Shown one piece after another: positions 1 to 10,100 of a DNA stretch of 18,921 bases (position 1 is the first letter of the stretch; every line of letters begins with the position of its first letter). Location of the stretch: NCBI GenBank assembly GCA_022592435.1, contig JABYQS010000541.1, positions 1 to 18,921 on the forward strand, read 5' to 3'. This DNA is from Cerioporus squamosus. Its lineage: Eukaryota; Basidiomycota; Agaricomycetes; Polyporales; Polyporaceae. The notes under the pieces are model-generated. The model did no database searches, was not told the origin of the DNA, and worked only from the letters and a program-made list of their open reading frames with translations. A program made the translations under genes and the position numbers.

Positions 1-864
1 CTTCACCCTAAAAACTTTCAACACAAAAGTTGTAGTACTATATTCTCTGACATGTCCTGCACTGAAGATCTTCTTATCAGCCCCACAGTTATGGTGATAT
101 TCGCTGTTTTATGCCAACACTGATAAGGGCCTAGAAGGATGAAAGCATGTCCAATAACCTTGAAATTGGGTATTACACTTGTGACTAATAGACCAAAGTA
201 AATGCAAAAGAAAGCTAGGGGTTTGGATTAGTTGTGAGCCTGATATAATGCAAACAACAGCAAGCACATCATAAATGTCATATTTACACAATTGCATAGG
301 GGCTATGCCTCATGCACTCATGTAGTAGCTACCATGGTATAGATATACCTGTAGTGCACCTGCTAAATAATTATCTAAGCTATAAATGACCTCTTCAGGG
401 TAGCATGAAGGTTATACCTGTATGAAGAGAAGCACATGCTATAAAGTCAATCAATCACTCTTCTAATTATATAATTGAATAGAGGTAACATGGGAGGTTG
501 GATGATGTTCAAACCATAGCCTGATCTAGGTATTGATGCAATTATTGCCCATTTCAAGGCTGACAGGTAAACAATTTAGTAACTGGGGTATAGTGATGCA
601 GTCATTGCCGTCTCTACATAAATAATGGAACCATTGGATAGGCACTGTTAACACGGTGCTGATGCATCTATTTACATGTAATTTGGTTAAGAATTGAAGA
701 AGCTAGAGCCAAAAGTGTGGCCAGCCAGCAAGCCATCAGGAAGAGGTTACCATATTGGGTAGAAAGTGATGGGAGGTTGGTATGACACAGCCACAGAGAT
801 GCTGTGGCTGTAATGCGCCCAAAATGGCAAAAATAGCACTCAAAAAGTGCTATTACAACTGGAG
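1..864. other. AT-rich stretch, no gene recognised
   Basis: No convincing coding region is visible on either strand. Open frames are short and lack recognisable motifs. The only structure is minor: the motif TGATGCARTYATTGCC occurs twice about 60 bp apart (near 534 and 594), GGGAGGTTGG occurs near 490 and 771, and two hairpins lie at 787-854 (separate entry). It is best read as intergenic or very old repeat DNA. Confidence 0.6.
787..854. repeat. Two adjacent perfect hairpins
   Basis: Two short inverted repeats stand side by side. The first has perfect 10-bp arms ACAGCCACAG (787-796) and CTGTGGCTGT (802-811) with a 5-nt loop. The second has perfect 9-bp arms AATAGCACT (832-840) and AGTGCTATT (846-854) with a 5-nt loop. 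Neither is followed by a T-run that would suggest a terminator. They may be the relic of a small foldback element. Function is unknown. Confidence 0.6.
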
Positions 865-1070
865 CTTGAAGGCTACAAGCTGGAAAAATGGACCTACTAA
901 AAGTGGAAACAGGAGGCTACAAGCTGGAAATACAACCTGCTACAAGTGGGGTATATAGGCTACAAGTACTGCCCAAAGGGTCACTACAAGTGGGCAAACA
1001 GTATTACAAGCTTTATTGTACAGATGTCTGATGGACCATTTGTGCCGGAGTGTCCAGTTCTACAAGTGAC
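865..1070 (+). repeat. Degenerate CTACAAG repeat tract
   Basis: The core CTACAAG or TACAAG recurs many times in about 200 bp. The longest exact unit, GGCTACAAGCTGGAAA, is present at 871-886 and again at 915-930, a 44-bp offset. Further shorter copies follow (for example CTACAAGTGGG twice). This looks like an old, diverged minisatellite. A plus-strand frame stays open across part of it, but the repetition explains that better than a gene does. Confidence 0.5.
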
Positions 1071-1229
1071 CACAAAAGAAACATCCCTGCACCACAGTTG
1101 TGGGCTATTTGTTAACAAGTGTGGATGCCACAGGCATACATACATCAATGTGGGCCTCTGTAGACTTGCAGAGAGTCTAGACAGCGATGTCGCTGTCTGT
1201 GCTGGACCTGCCATTTTAAACTACTGATG

Positions 1230-2438
1230 GTCACTTGCCTTATCTTGTTCTACCCGATATGGCTATGCCAAGTCTATCATACTGGGTGCAACATCTATAT
1301 CTCCCTACCCTACCCTACCCAACCCAAATATCACAACATTCTTGCATTTGATGCCTCCACCCTTGAATGTGTCCTCCCCACCCAAACCCACCATGTCACC
1401 TTCTCACCTTCGCCACAGCAACTCCCACAGTGTTCATTGTTATGGCAGTCTCACCTTCTGATTGCTGCACCTCCAGCCTGCATGACAAAACCCTTGGCCT
1501 CATCATGGTGACCATGCTTCATCTCTACTCTCCTACTCATTCTGCCCTCTGTAAAGCAGGTGAGCACATGCGGGGGTGACAATGAGTGAGGTGGGTGGGA
1601 ATGCAAACACTTGAGATTCGACTAGCTACCACGTACTACTGTAGATGCCCACCAAAACTTAAGGTTTCGGCTGTGTCCGAGCTGTACAGTACAAGATGTG
1701 TGCTGGACCATACAGGCACCAGGCTTACTTACAACACCCTCCCCCCTCCAACCCTTTACACCAACCACCTCAATTTTGTATGCTACCTTCACTCTTGCCA
1801 ATCATTATCACCTGATCACCTTTCTCCTCTATCATTCATTCCTGCTCAATCCCTCTACCTATGGCTACTTGACATCCTCGACTGCTCAACTACTCCACCT
1901 CTCATTACTTACAACCTGCTTCATACCTTAAGCTAAAGCCAACAACTTCATTGACCAACTTGCTTAAACTTTTAAATCTCACTTCACTCCACGGAGTCCA
2001 CTCATCTCTCTCTCACTTCCTAACTTCACACTACCCGACTTCATTCTTTATTCACCCTCTCACGGCTATATTGAGCCTGGTCTCACCTCCTTCCTTTCTT
2101 CCTGCATAGTGTTTACACGCACGTCTCTGCCATCCTTCCACCCCAACCTCATGCTATTCCCCGCCTTGTACGACAAACACACCCTGCCCCTCTACCCCTC
2201 CACCCAAGTGGCTGAGCCTCTTCTGCATACTCAGCCATCTTCCAGCTCTACATGCGCTCTGTACAGCTTGACATGGCCTTCACCTGCTACTCAAGGCTCG
2301 GTGACACAGTCCCCTGGTGCCAAGCTGGCTGTGATGCTGTCAAGACTTAAGATGGTCCATCACATCTTTGTCGCATGCACCGCACATACATCCCTCTGGA
2401 ACACCATTAGTATTAGCTACCCTGAATTATCTGGTGGG
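1230..2438 (+). pseudogene. Pyrimidine-rich tract, possible LINE reverse transcriptase remnant
   Basis: The plus strand is rich in C and T with several overlapping short frames and no intact gene. Near 2290-2410, two frames together give a pattern like the carboxyl end of non-LTR reverse transcriptase proteins: one frame reads RLGDTVPWCQAGCDAV and, after a frame change, the next reads MVHHIFVACTAHTSLWN. A Cys-containing segment followed by HxxxxC is the usual layout of the C-terminal zinc-binding tail in LINE ORF2 proteins. No palm-domain FADD motif is seen. If the assignment is right, only the tail survives, with at least one frameshift. The call is tentative; part of the tract may simply be low-complexity DNA. 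Confidence 0.3.
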
Positions 2439-2589
2439 CTTAGTTAAGGTAGAAGCCAAATAATTTGGGCCCTTAGTTAAGGGAGGTGCCTAATTGCCCA
2501 AATATTTGGTCAATCTCCTGTGATTGTAGGCAACAGATATCAATCAAAAATTCTGTCAATGGGAGAAATGCATAAAAGCAACCTACAAA

Positions 2590-2672
2590 TGCACCCAAAG
2601 AGACTTGAACCAGCAATTAAATGACCGCATAAACAACTTTCAATGCTTAGTCCAACTGCACCAGAGGACTGT
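2590..2672 (-). other. tRNA-like sequence with A and B boxes, left arm
   Basis: Read on the minus strand, 2645-2663 matches a pol III A box (TGGTGCAGTTGGACTAAGC) and 2600-2611 matches a B box (GGTTCAAGTCTC), at the spacing of a tRNA gene. A D-stem (GTGC with GCAT) can form, but the anticodon stem does not close and the acceptor stem pairs poorly. It is therefore a tRNA-derived or tRNA-mimicking sequence and not a functional tRNA. It points outward toward the left tip of the surrounding inverted-repeat element and has a counterpart in the right arm. Confidence 0.5.
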
Positions 2673-2738
2673 TTTAAGATACTCAACAGCAACACTGCAA
2701 GTCCTTAATTACAATTTGCTACTTCAATGAGCCACTAA

Positions 2739-3673
2739 GTACTTGTGGGCGCCTAAAGTGTTCGAACACCTCGGGTTAGGTGTACCATGAGGGCATAATG
2801 AAATATAGATATCTTGGTCACTTCACAAGAAACATTGAAGCCCTTCAGTGCATATGGTAGACAGGCATCTGAGCTTCTAGTATATATGGGTGACACTGTA
2901 TGGTTCACTCTGTGGCATTCTGTAAAGTATTAACTTTATCTGAGGTGTACAAAATCCATTCTTCCCATCCCTGCCCTTATAAGTACTGTCCAAACTTACT
3001 GAGATGATCTCATAAAAATTGCAATGAGGACCTTAGAGACCCCTGCATGTAATATATGAATGGTGGGATGGACCAAGGAAGTTTGAGGGAGCTATCGCCT
3101 GAGAAACATGGGAGACGGATTAATATAATTGCATATGGAACATCACTTGTCCTGAATCCAGTCTCTCAAGGGCTGCTACCAAACTGCTGATAGTATCAAT
3201 GAATATTGAGAGGGCAGTAGTCATGCATGCAGTGGACCATGTGTGTCTGTATACATTAGTTGAACGACTAAGACTGCATAAGCAAAACCATGTATGTTAC
3301 GCCTGTTCATCTGGCAAGTTTCACTGACGATAACTCTCCTGGTAGTCCTCTTCAGATCCCTTGTTTTATATGGTGCATACAGCGAGCTCTGAACTATCTG
3401 TGGATATATTTGTGAGGTTGTCTCAATAGGCCCTTACAGACTTATTGGGGCAGGAAGGAGAAAAGTACCTTACCAAGAGTTCATGCTCTTCAGACAGCTA
3501 GAGACTGTTGCACACAGTTTTATTCACATATACTATGAGCTCAGATTTTTGTCTACATTATGTGGCTACATGTTCTGACTAACCCTTGATTGTGAGCAAG
3601 ATTCATGTGTTACAATATCCGCACCAAGAGCGCCTAACGCGGGCGTTCGAACACTTTAGGCGCCCACTAGTAC
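2739..3673. mobile_element. Nested inner terminal-inverted-repeat element
   Basis: A second inverted-repeat pair lies within the outer element. The left arm at 2739-2783 and the reverse complement of the right arm ending at 3673 share GTACTWGTGGGCGCCTAAAG and continue through TGTTCGAAC to a diverged GTTAGGYG block, about 40 positions in all. A TA at 2740-2741 and 3671-3672 would allow a TA target duplication. The interior is about 0.9 kb of AT-rich DNA with no recognisable protein. Its location near the centre of the outer element suggests a later insertion into that element. Confidence 0.7.
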
Positions 3674-3744
3674 ATGTTCATTGTCTATCATACCATCCCC
3701 TTTATGACTGCTTGATCTCTCCATATATAAGGTGCTTGTGCATG

Positions 3745-3820
3745 TCGTAATTTCAGCCCAACTAGACATCTTGATGTCAATGTGATAACAGTTACTTACG
3801 CCCAGGTTCAATCTCTCTGT
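3745..3820 (+). other. tRNA-like sequence, right arm counterpart
   Basis: The plus strand carries a B-box-like AGGTTCAATCTC near 3804-3815 and a weaker A-box-like AGCCCAACTAG upstream near 3757-3767. Its distance from the right tip (about 150 bp) equals the distance of the left tRNA-like block from the left tip, and the flanking AGAGA(C)TTGAACC stretch is shared in inverted orientation. It is more degenerate than the left copy. Both face outward. Confidence 0.35.
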
Positions 3821-3962
3821 AAGCATTTTTGAGTCACCTTTTAGGCTTATTTATTGTGTACAAAATATTTGACCAATATATGTTGCCTGCAACCTTAGGA
3901 GAGCACCCAAACATTTGGGCCATTAGACGGGCCCAAATAATTCGGCTTCCATCTTAACTAAG

Positions 3963-4368
3963 TGTGTCAAATTATTGAGGTCAACTGAAGTCATTGGGAA
4001 CACTGCCCTCAAAAGTCAGATGCATGAGACATCGGTCATCTGCGGCCTGCCTGCTGAAATGATCTATCTTTATAACTGCCTTGTCCCTGGTGATAAAGGC
4101 CCGTATGTTAGGATTGGTTTTGTAGGCATACAGCTTTTGCATTGGCTGGCTACAGTGTGAACAGGCATCAGTTGTTTTTGAGAACATAATGCATTCATCC
4201 ACTGAGTCACAGGTTTCCCTCCATGACCATCTAGCTCTAATGGATTACTTATCCAAAACTCTGCGTCATAAGTCCATACAACCTGGTGGCTACTCTGACT
4301 GTCAGTGTTTTCAGTACAGGTACATCAACCTGGAGGGCTGATTGTGCGGGCATATATATGGTCATCCC
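3963..4368. other. Spacer without recognisable gene
   Basis: Short open frames occur on both strands but none shows a domain, repeat or splice pattern that would support it. Nothing else stands out until the inverted repeat at 4369. Confidence 0.55.
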
Positions 4369-4416
4369 TTGGGCCCCACCTACTGGGTGGCCCCCACCCA
4401 GTGGGTGGGTACCCAA
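4369..4416. repeat. Strong inverted repeat (cruciform-capable)
   Basis: Arms 4369-4390 and 4394-4416 are near-perfect inverted copies separated by only 3 nt. The core (4375-4390 against 4394-4409) matches at 15 of 16 positions and the outer TTGGG/CCCAA extends the stem. Each arm also contains the self-complementary CCCA-CTGGG pattern, so alternative small hairpins are possible. It lies in non-coding DNA upstream of the pogo-like remnant and may be the tip or centre of a foldback element. Confidence 0.7.
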
Positions 4417-5286
4417 TATAGATATTTTCAGTGTCCGATAATAGGTAGGCGCCCGCTCATGTCACACATAGTTGTCATGTCTGAGAGCTACACAAAGTAC
4501 ATGTCCTACTGGAGCTACACTCTCAATGACTACTTGTTACATTCTGTGCTCCAAGTCACCCAACTCCAACCGAACTCTGGTTCGTCTGTTGACTCATACT
4601 TATCTTCTCATCCTTTTGTTGTGACTCATTCTTACTATGATACTTACCCCTTACTATCTGTTCATCTCTGACTCCAATCATCTCCGCAATCCCGACAGTA
4701 TTACCTGTTTGTATCCGCACTCGTATCCATCCACTTGTATCTGCACTTGCCTCCACTTCCTATTGGCTACTTATTTGTTTCCGCCTTCACACCGGACTCC
4801 AACTCCTGTCTCTACTTTTAGCTTACTGAGTACTCCTTTTGAACCTCCGGACTTTTGTATTTAAACCTGCTTGTATTCTCCCTTAGACCTCAATTCTGAT
4901 ATCTTGTTTACCCTCCACTTAATTCTTCTTGATATTACCAAACTAAATCTATTGTATTCGCTTCTAAACTCATCCGCACCCCGGTCCGGACTTCCAACCT
5001 CTGACCTCTGACCTCCATCTTCTGACTCTGGTCTCTCGGCTTCTGAACCCCTGGTTCTCTTTCTGCTTGAATTCCTCCCTCATTGCTTACTCCAGTATAA
5101 CTCCCGGAGTTCTGTTCTCTTGTAAATAGAAGAAACCTTGCATCTTCTCAGGGTGTTGGTCAATAACTTTGCCGAAGTCTTTAGTTCCGTGTTGCTATCG
5201 GACCTTCGGACTTCAGACTTTGTTCTGGAGTTTGACTTGGCAACACACAGTCCCTACACTACTCTGGAGTGTTCTGCTACTTCTGC
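4417..5286 (+). other. Pyrimidine-rich leader upstream of pogo-like gene
   Basis: The plus strand is very rich in CT, with small repeats such as CCTCTGACCTCTGACCTCC (about 4996-5014) and paired TCGGACCTTCGGACTT motifs near 5199-5214. A TATA-like TATTTAAA lies at 4858-4865. No protein motif is visible. Its position directly before the transposase start suggests a promoter and leader region of that element, though part of it could be a separate old insertion such as a solo LTR. No clear element end was found. Confidence 0.4.
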
Positions 5287-6985
5287 ATGACTGGACAATC
5301 AAAAATTAAGCTTGTCAAAGCCCAGCAGAACCTCTGGAGCACCCAAAATGCTCTAGAAGAAGCCCTTGCTGCCTACCAAGAAGAGCAAGAGAATCCTTCC
5401 AGGCCTCGAGGACTGCACATTGTTTCCATCCAATTGTAGGAGTATGGAGTTGCACCTGAGACCCTCTGGAGGTTTTCACACACCCACAGCACTCGTCTAG
5501 ATCACTGTCTGCAAGAGTGAAAACTCCACACTGAGGAGGAAGCATAAACTCACCCTGTCAGATTGCGATGTATTGCATCCCTCAAACTCCATAATTCTCA
5601 ATATGGCCCTCAAGATTTACTATGCCCATGTTTCCACTGCTGAGCCATTTGGTCACAATTGGATTGACCGGTTTAAGGCACACCAGAAGAACCACATCAA
5701 GACATTCTGGGGGTCTTCCTTTGACTCTCAGTGTGCCGCCGGGCTGAATTCTTCAGCCCTCTGCTTGTTTCTCAAGACTGTCTCGGAGATCATCTACAAA
5801 CAGGAGGATGTTCTGGACTATTGTGGGTGGAGCTGCGATGAAACTAGCTTCTGCGCAAACATCAGTGCTGCCATCCGCATAATGGGCCACTGTGATGCAC
5901 AGCTGCAAACTCTGCAGCAGTCTGGGGACCATGAGAACACCGCCATTATGGCAGCCATCTGTGCAGATAGTTCGTTGCTTCCGCCTTTTGTCATCTTCAA
6001 GGGTGAGTGGCTGCAGACTGCATGGGGACAGGACAACTCAGGTGGTGCAACCTGAGTCACTTGCACCAAATGCCAAATTATTCACTAATTATCTCCACAC
6101 AGTACAATGACCTCTTTGACAGGCTGGATCAGTTCTGAGCTGTTCTTTGCATGGCTATGATTTTTTTGACCAGCAGACCATAGCCAAGGCCGGTGGTCGC
6201 ACAAACATCCTTCACCTCAATGGACACTTAACCCACACTACACTCGAGTGCGACAACTATGCAGCTGACCATGGGATTATCATGATTGGTTGTCCATCAA
6301 AGTCTACTCATGGCCTACAGGGACTCGATTGAGTCCAGATCGGTCGAACCAAGGTGCTATGGCCGAGTCATGTGCAGAAATATGAGGTGGAGCAGCACTA
6401 TGAAATGCAGAAAGAGGACTTCCTCCATGTTGTGGACAACTCAGTTGTTCAGGGTCTATGGCGAAAGTGTAGCTTTCATGCGCCTGCAAGTGGTGGTGCT
6501 TGGTGCCACCGGGAGTTTGACTTGCGCATGATCTGTGTAAAGCTCAAAGCTCTCGCTTTGATTCACTTGGACCTTGCTTTGACCAGCAGCTTTAGCCGCT
6601 CAGCTACGGACATGGCCTTTGTCTCACATAGCATATATACAACTAGTTCCTCTCCTTCCTCCTTCACCCTTTCCTGACCCTTGTACTCGACAGTCCCAGA
6701 CTTCAAGTACGTCTTCGTTTTTACCAGCTCACCACGGCACCAAAGCACCGGCCTTGTGGTCCCAACAGACGGACACTTTCTCAGTTCCTCACAACCTTCC
6801 GTCAACTTGGGATCGTCCAATGGCACTGCTGCCAGTCCTAGCACTGCACAGTCCATGACCACACCCACCACGGCCACCACTAGTGGCTCAGCCGGACCAT
6901 CTGCAGCATCAGCAGAGCCGCTCTCCATCATGCCCGAGCAACTCTTCCAGTTGTACGGGATGATGCAGCAGTTGCCTCTGTGCTC
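5287..6985 (+). pseudogene. Broken pogo/Fot1-like DDE transposase
   Basis: This family cuts and pastes DNA elements using an N-terminal helix-turn-helix and a DDE catalytic domain in the nucleus. The N-terminus starts at ATG 5287 (MTGQSKIKLVKAQQ...) and ends at a TAG (5437-5439). A second stop follows in the same frame, then the frame changes near 5560. From there to 6055 the HTH/CENP-B-like part (HNWIDRF near 5660) and the first half of the catalytic domain (CDETSF, first Asp at 5837-5839; FVIFKGEWLQTAWGQDN near 6000) are readable. After a stop and another frame change, 6147-6329 gives LNGHLTHTTLE and THGLQGLD. The second catalytic Asp, normally in a DGH motif, is Asn here (6219-6221), and a TGA directly follows the third Asp. 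A Ser/Pro-rich C-terminal tail runs to about 6985, where copia sequence takes over. It is clearly inactive. Confidence 0.8.
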
Positions 6986-7109
6986 TGCTTGTCGCATTTT
7001 CGCTCTGGGACCCCCCTGCTCCATCTTTCGTCGATTTCTCGCCCATCCCTGCTCCAAATCGCCCCATCTTTTCGCCGTCGCCCCCTTGCCACGTCACACC
7101 CCTACCCTC

Positions 7110-10100
7110 ATGGCGCCAGCCGCTGCGACGTTCCCCAAGCTCTCCAATTGCAACTACCAGCAATGGAGGCTCGATATGGAGGCCAGGCTTCGCACCATTG
7201 GTGCTCTGCGCATTGTGAAGGGCGCTGAGTCGAGGCCGCAGTTCACAGAGCCTCTGGACTCAGGTGAGCGTCGAGAACTTCGTGATTTCGACAGCCGGTT
7301 GGACCTGGCTGCGGGGGAGATATGGAACTGCGTGGAGAGGGAGCAACAGACGCATCTGGAGGCGATTCCAGACGATCCTGGTGCGATGTGGAAGAAGCTG
7401 GAGGCCGTGCACATGCAGAAACGTCCCGGTACGCGTTTTAACACCTACAACGCCCTCCTCTCCCTGTCCAAGTCCGAGGACGAGTCCCTCAGCACCCTCT
7501 CGACGCGAGCCTCGCAGCTCAAGTCCGACATGAAGGCCCTCCGTTCTGCAGACTTTGATCTTGCGAAGCTGGACAATGAACTCGTCCTCATGGCTCTCAT
7601 TCGTGCTCTCCCCGCCGAATACAACGCCCTGCGCCAGACCCTGCTGCTGGACGACTCCCTCACGCTCGAGAAGCTCCAGGACACGTTTGTCGCGCTCGAG
7701 AACCAGCCTGGTGCATCGTCGTCGGCCCCTGTCCTCTCCCATGCCGCCTCTACCCTCTCCTGCACATTCTGCGGTCGCTCCGGCCACTCCGAGGACCAGT
7801 GCTTCTCCAAGCGCGATGCCAGCGCTCGAGCGAAGGAGAAGGCCACGCAGCGTTCGCAATTCCGCTCTGGAAAGGGCAAACGCAAGGAGACCGCGTCGGA
7901 GGCGTCCAAGGACTCAAGCGACGGCCAGGACACTGCCCAGGAGTCCGCTGGTGCGGCCACTGTGAGTGCTGGTTGTGCTTCTGCGCTGCTATCCGTCTCG
8001 GATCGCGCTTCATGGCTCTCTTCGCCGGCAGCAGCTAACTGGAACACCGACACAGGTGCTTCTGCACACATGACCCCACACCGTCACTGGTTCCGCTCCT
8101 ACTCGCCGCACACCATCCCCATTCGCCTCGCCAACTCGCACATCGTCTACTCGGCTGGATTGGGGTCTGTGGTGTTTCAGCCTGTGGAGAGGGGAGGTGT
8201 TGCGTCGCCTGCTGTTGTACTACTTGCCAGCAATCTACTGTCTGTCTTCCACCTCACGCGCGAGAAGGGCTACACCGTCGAGCTGCACGCATCGAGTGCG
8301 CTCTTCTACCATGAGGGGCAGCTGCGCTTCGAGGCCCGGGTCAACGAGCACAACGTCGGCTACCTGCTTGGCCACACCGTGTCTCAGACGAAGGATGCGC
8401 TCTCTGCGTCCTCCACCTGCGAGGAGGACGAGTCCCTGTGGCACCAGCACTGCTCGCACGTCAATCTCGACGACCTGCGCTCGGTGATCAAGAAGGGGCT
8501 TGTCATCGGCCTTGTCGTTCGCTCGAAGCGCAAGCCTGACCCTGTCTGCGAGCCCTGCCTTGCTGGCAAGCTCAATCGCCACTCCATCCCTCGCTTTGCA
8601 TCCCGGAAGTTCGTCCCCATCGCCCTGGTCCACACCGACCTCAAGGGACGTCTGCCGGTTGCTACACCGGAGGGATACGTCTACTGGATGACGTTCGTCT
8701 GCGATGCAACGCGTTTCTGGGTCATGGCATACCTGAAGCGCAAGAGCGACGTGTTTGCTGCGTTCAAAGCGTACAAGGCGTATGCTGAGACCTGCCTGGG
8801 TCTCCGGATCAAGGCCACGCGCGACGACAAGGGCGGCGAGTACATGGGCAAAGAGTACATCGACTTCTGCGCTCAGCACGGCATCCAGCGGCAGCACACG
8901 GAGCCAGACGAGCCTCACCAGAACGGTGTTGCTGAACGCGCGAACCGGACAACCTCTGAGGGTGCCACGGCTCTCCTTGTGCAGTCGAAGCTCCCTCCTT
9001 CGTTCTGGGGCCACGCCGTCTCCACCTTCGTCCACACACGCAACCGCATGCCCACTTCTGCGCTGAACGGCGGCATTCCCTACACAGCATGGAAGGGAGA
9101 TGGACGCAAACCGGATGTCTCGTACTTCCGTGTTTTCGGCTGCCTGGCCTATGTGCTGGTGCGCAAGAAGGACCGGAAGGCACTCGAGTCGCACTCGAGG
9201 AAGTGCATCTTCGTGGGCTACCCCGAGGGGACGAAGGCCTGGCGGTTCTGGGATCCTGCTGCAAAGAAGTTCATCATCTCTTCGCATGCTGTCTTCGACG
9301 AGCGCTGCTTCCCTGGCAACTCGCCCTTCATCAACGTCTTTGGCCTTCCACTCGACGAGGTGCACATCCCCGGTGCGCCTGAGGATGCGGACGACGCTCC
9401 TGACGACGTCCCGGATGCGCCAGAGCTGCCTGATCAGGGGGGAGCGGACTCGGATGATCCTGCACCTCCTGCGCCTCCTGCACCTGCACCTGCGCCCGGT
9501 GCTCCGCACGACGGCTCTCCTGCTCCGTCATCACGCGCTCCAAGCCCTCCTGCACCTCCTGCACCTGCCCCGGTCATCCCACAGCCTCCTGCACCTGCGC
9601 CAGCCGCACCGCGCCCAGCTGGACGTCCATCAGCTCACGAGGAAGCGAACACTCATGGCGGCTTCATTACCTCTCGTACGACGACGCTCTGGCTGTTGCC
9701 TTCAATTGAGCGGTACAAGGGTCGCCTTGTTGCCAAGGGCTTCTCCCAGCGTCCTGGTTTCGACTACAACGAAACCTTTGCCCCTACTCCCAAGTGGGCG
9801 TCGATCCGAGCCATCCTTGCCCTTGCTGCGCTGGAGGACCTCGAGCTCGAGTCGGTGGACATCTCCTCTGCTTATCTCAACGGCGAGCTCAAGGAGGAGG
9901 TCTACATGAAGCAGCCCAAGGGCTTCGAGGAGAAGACCCCCAAGTGGGTCTGGCAACTTCGCAAGTCGCTCTACGGCCTCAAGCAGGCTGGCCGCTGCTG
10001 GCACAAGAAGCTGCATGAGGTCCTGACAAAGCTTGGCTTTGATCGACTTGTCTGCGAGCACAGTGTCTGGGTCTACCTCCGAGACGGAGTGCGTGTCATC

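Larger units (their letters stand above)
2439..3962. mobile_element. Outer terminal-inverted-repeat element (MITE-like)
   Basis: The two ends are inverted copies. The left end (2439-2472) and the reverse complement of the right end (3929-3962) agree at 30 of 34 positions, starting CTTAGTTAAG and running into ATTTGGGCCC. Looser similarity continues inward for well over 100 bp on each side, through a TCTCCT...AGGCAACA block and a tRNA-like block (separate entries). The symmetric TA just inside each tip (2441-2442 and 3959-3960) would fit a TA target duplication as made by Tc1/mariner or pogo elements, but the tip is itself palindromic, so the exact boundary is uncertain. No transposase is encoded inside. 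Removing the nested element (2739-3673) leaves about 589 bp, which suits a non-autonomous foldback element. Confidence 0.75.

Noticed and set aside
1303..1320. CCCTACCCTACCCTACCC as telomeric or interstitial telomere repeat
   Set aside because: Only three and a half 5-nt units; the usual fungal telomere unit is 6 nt (CCCTAA). It is a short simple repeat in pyrimidine-rich DNA.
4417..5286. Complete gypsy-type solo LTR upstream of the pogo gene
   Set aside because: Composition and a TATA-like site fit, but no TG...CA boundaries with a flanking duplication could be fixed, and it sits where the pogo leader should be.
6681..7109. Extra N-terminal 143 residues of the copia polyprotein
   Set aside because: The frame is open, but it reads Ser/Thr/Pro-rich pogo-tail sequence and copia leader; the conserved gag start is at ATG 7110. 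Treated as a chance read-through fusion.
8235..9509. 424-codon minus-strand open frame
   Set aside because: It is entirely antisense to the copia integrase and linker, is rich in Arg, Val and Leu as expected from GC-rich antisense, and has no motif. The plus-strand frame carries every catalytic residue.
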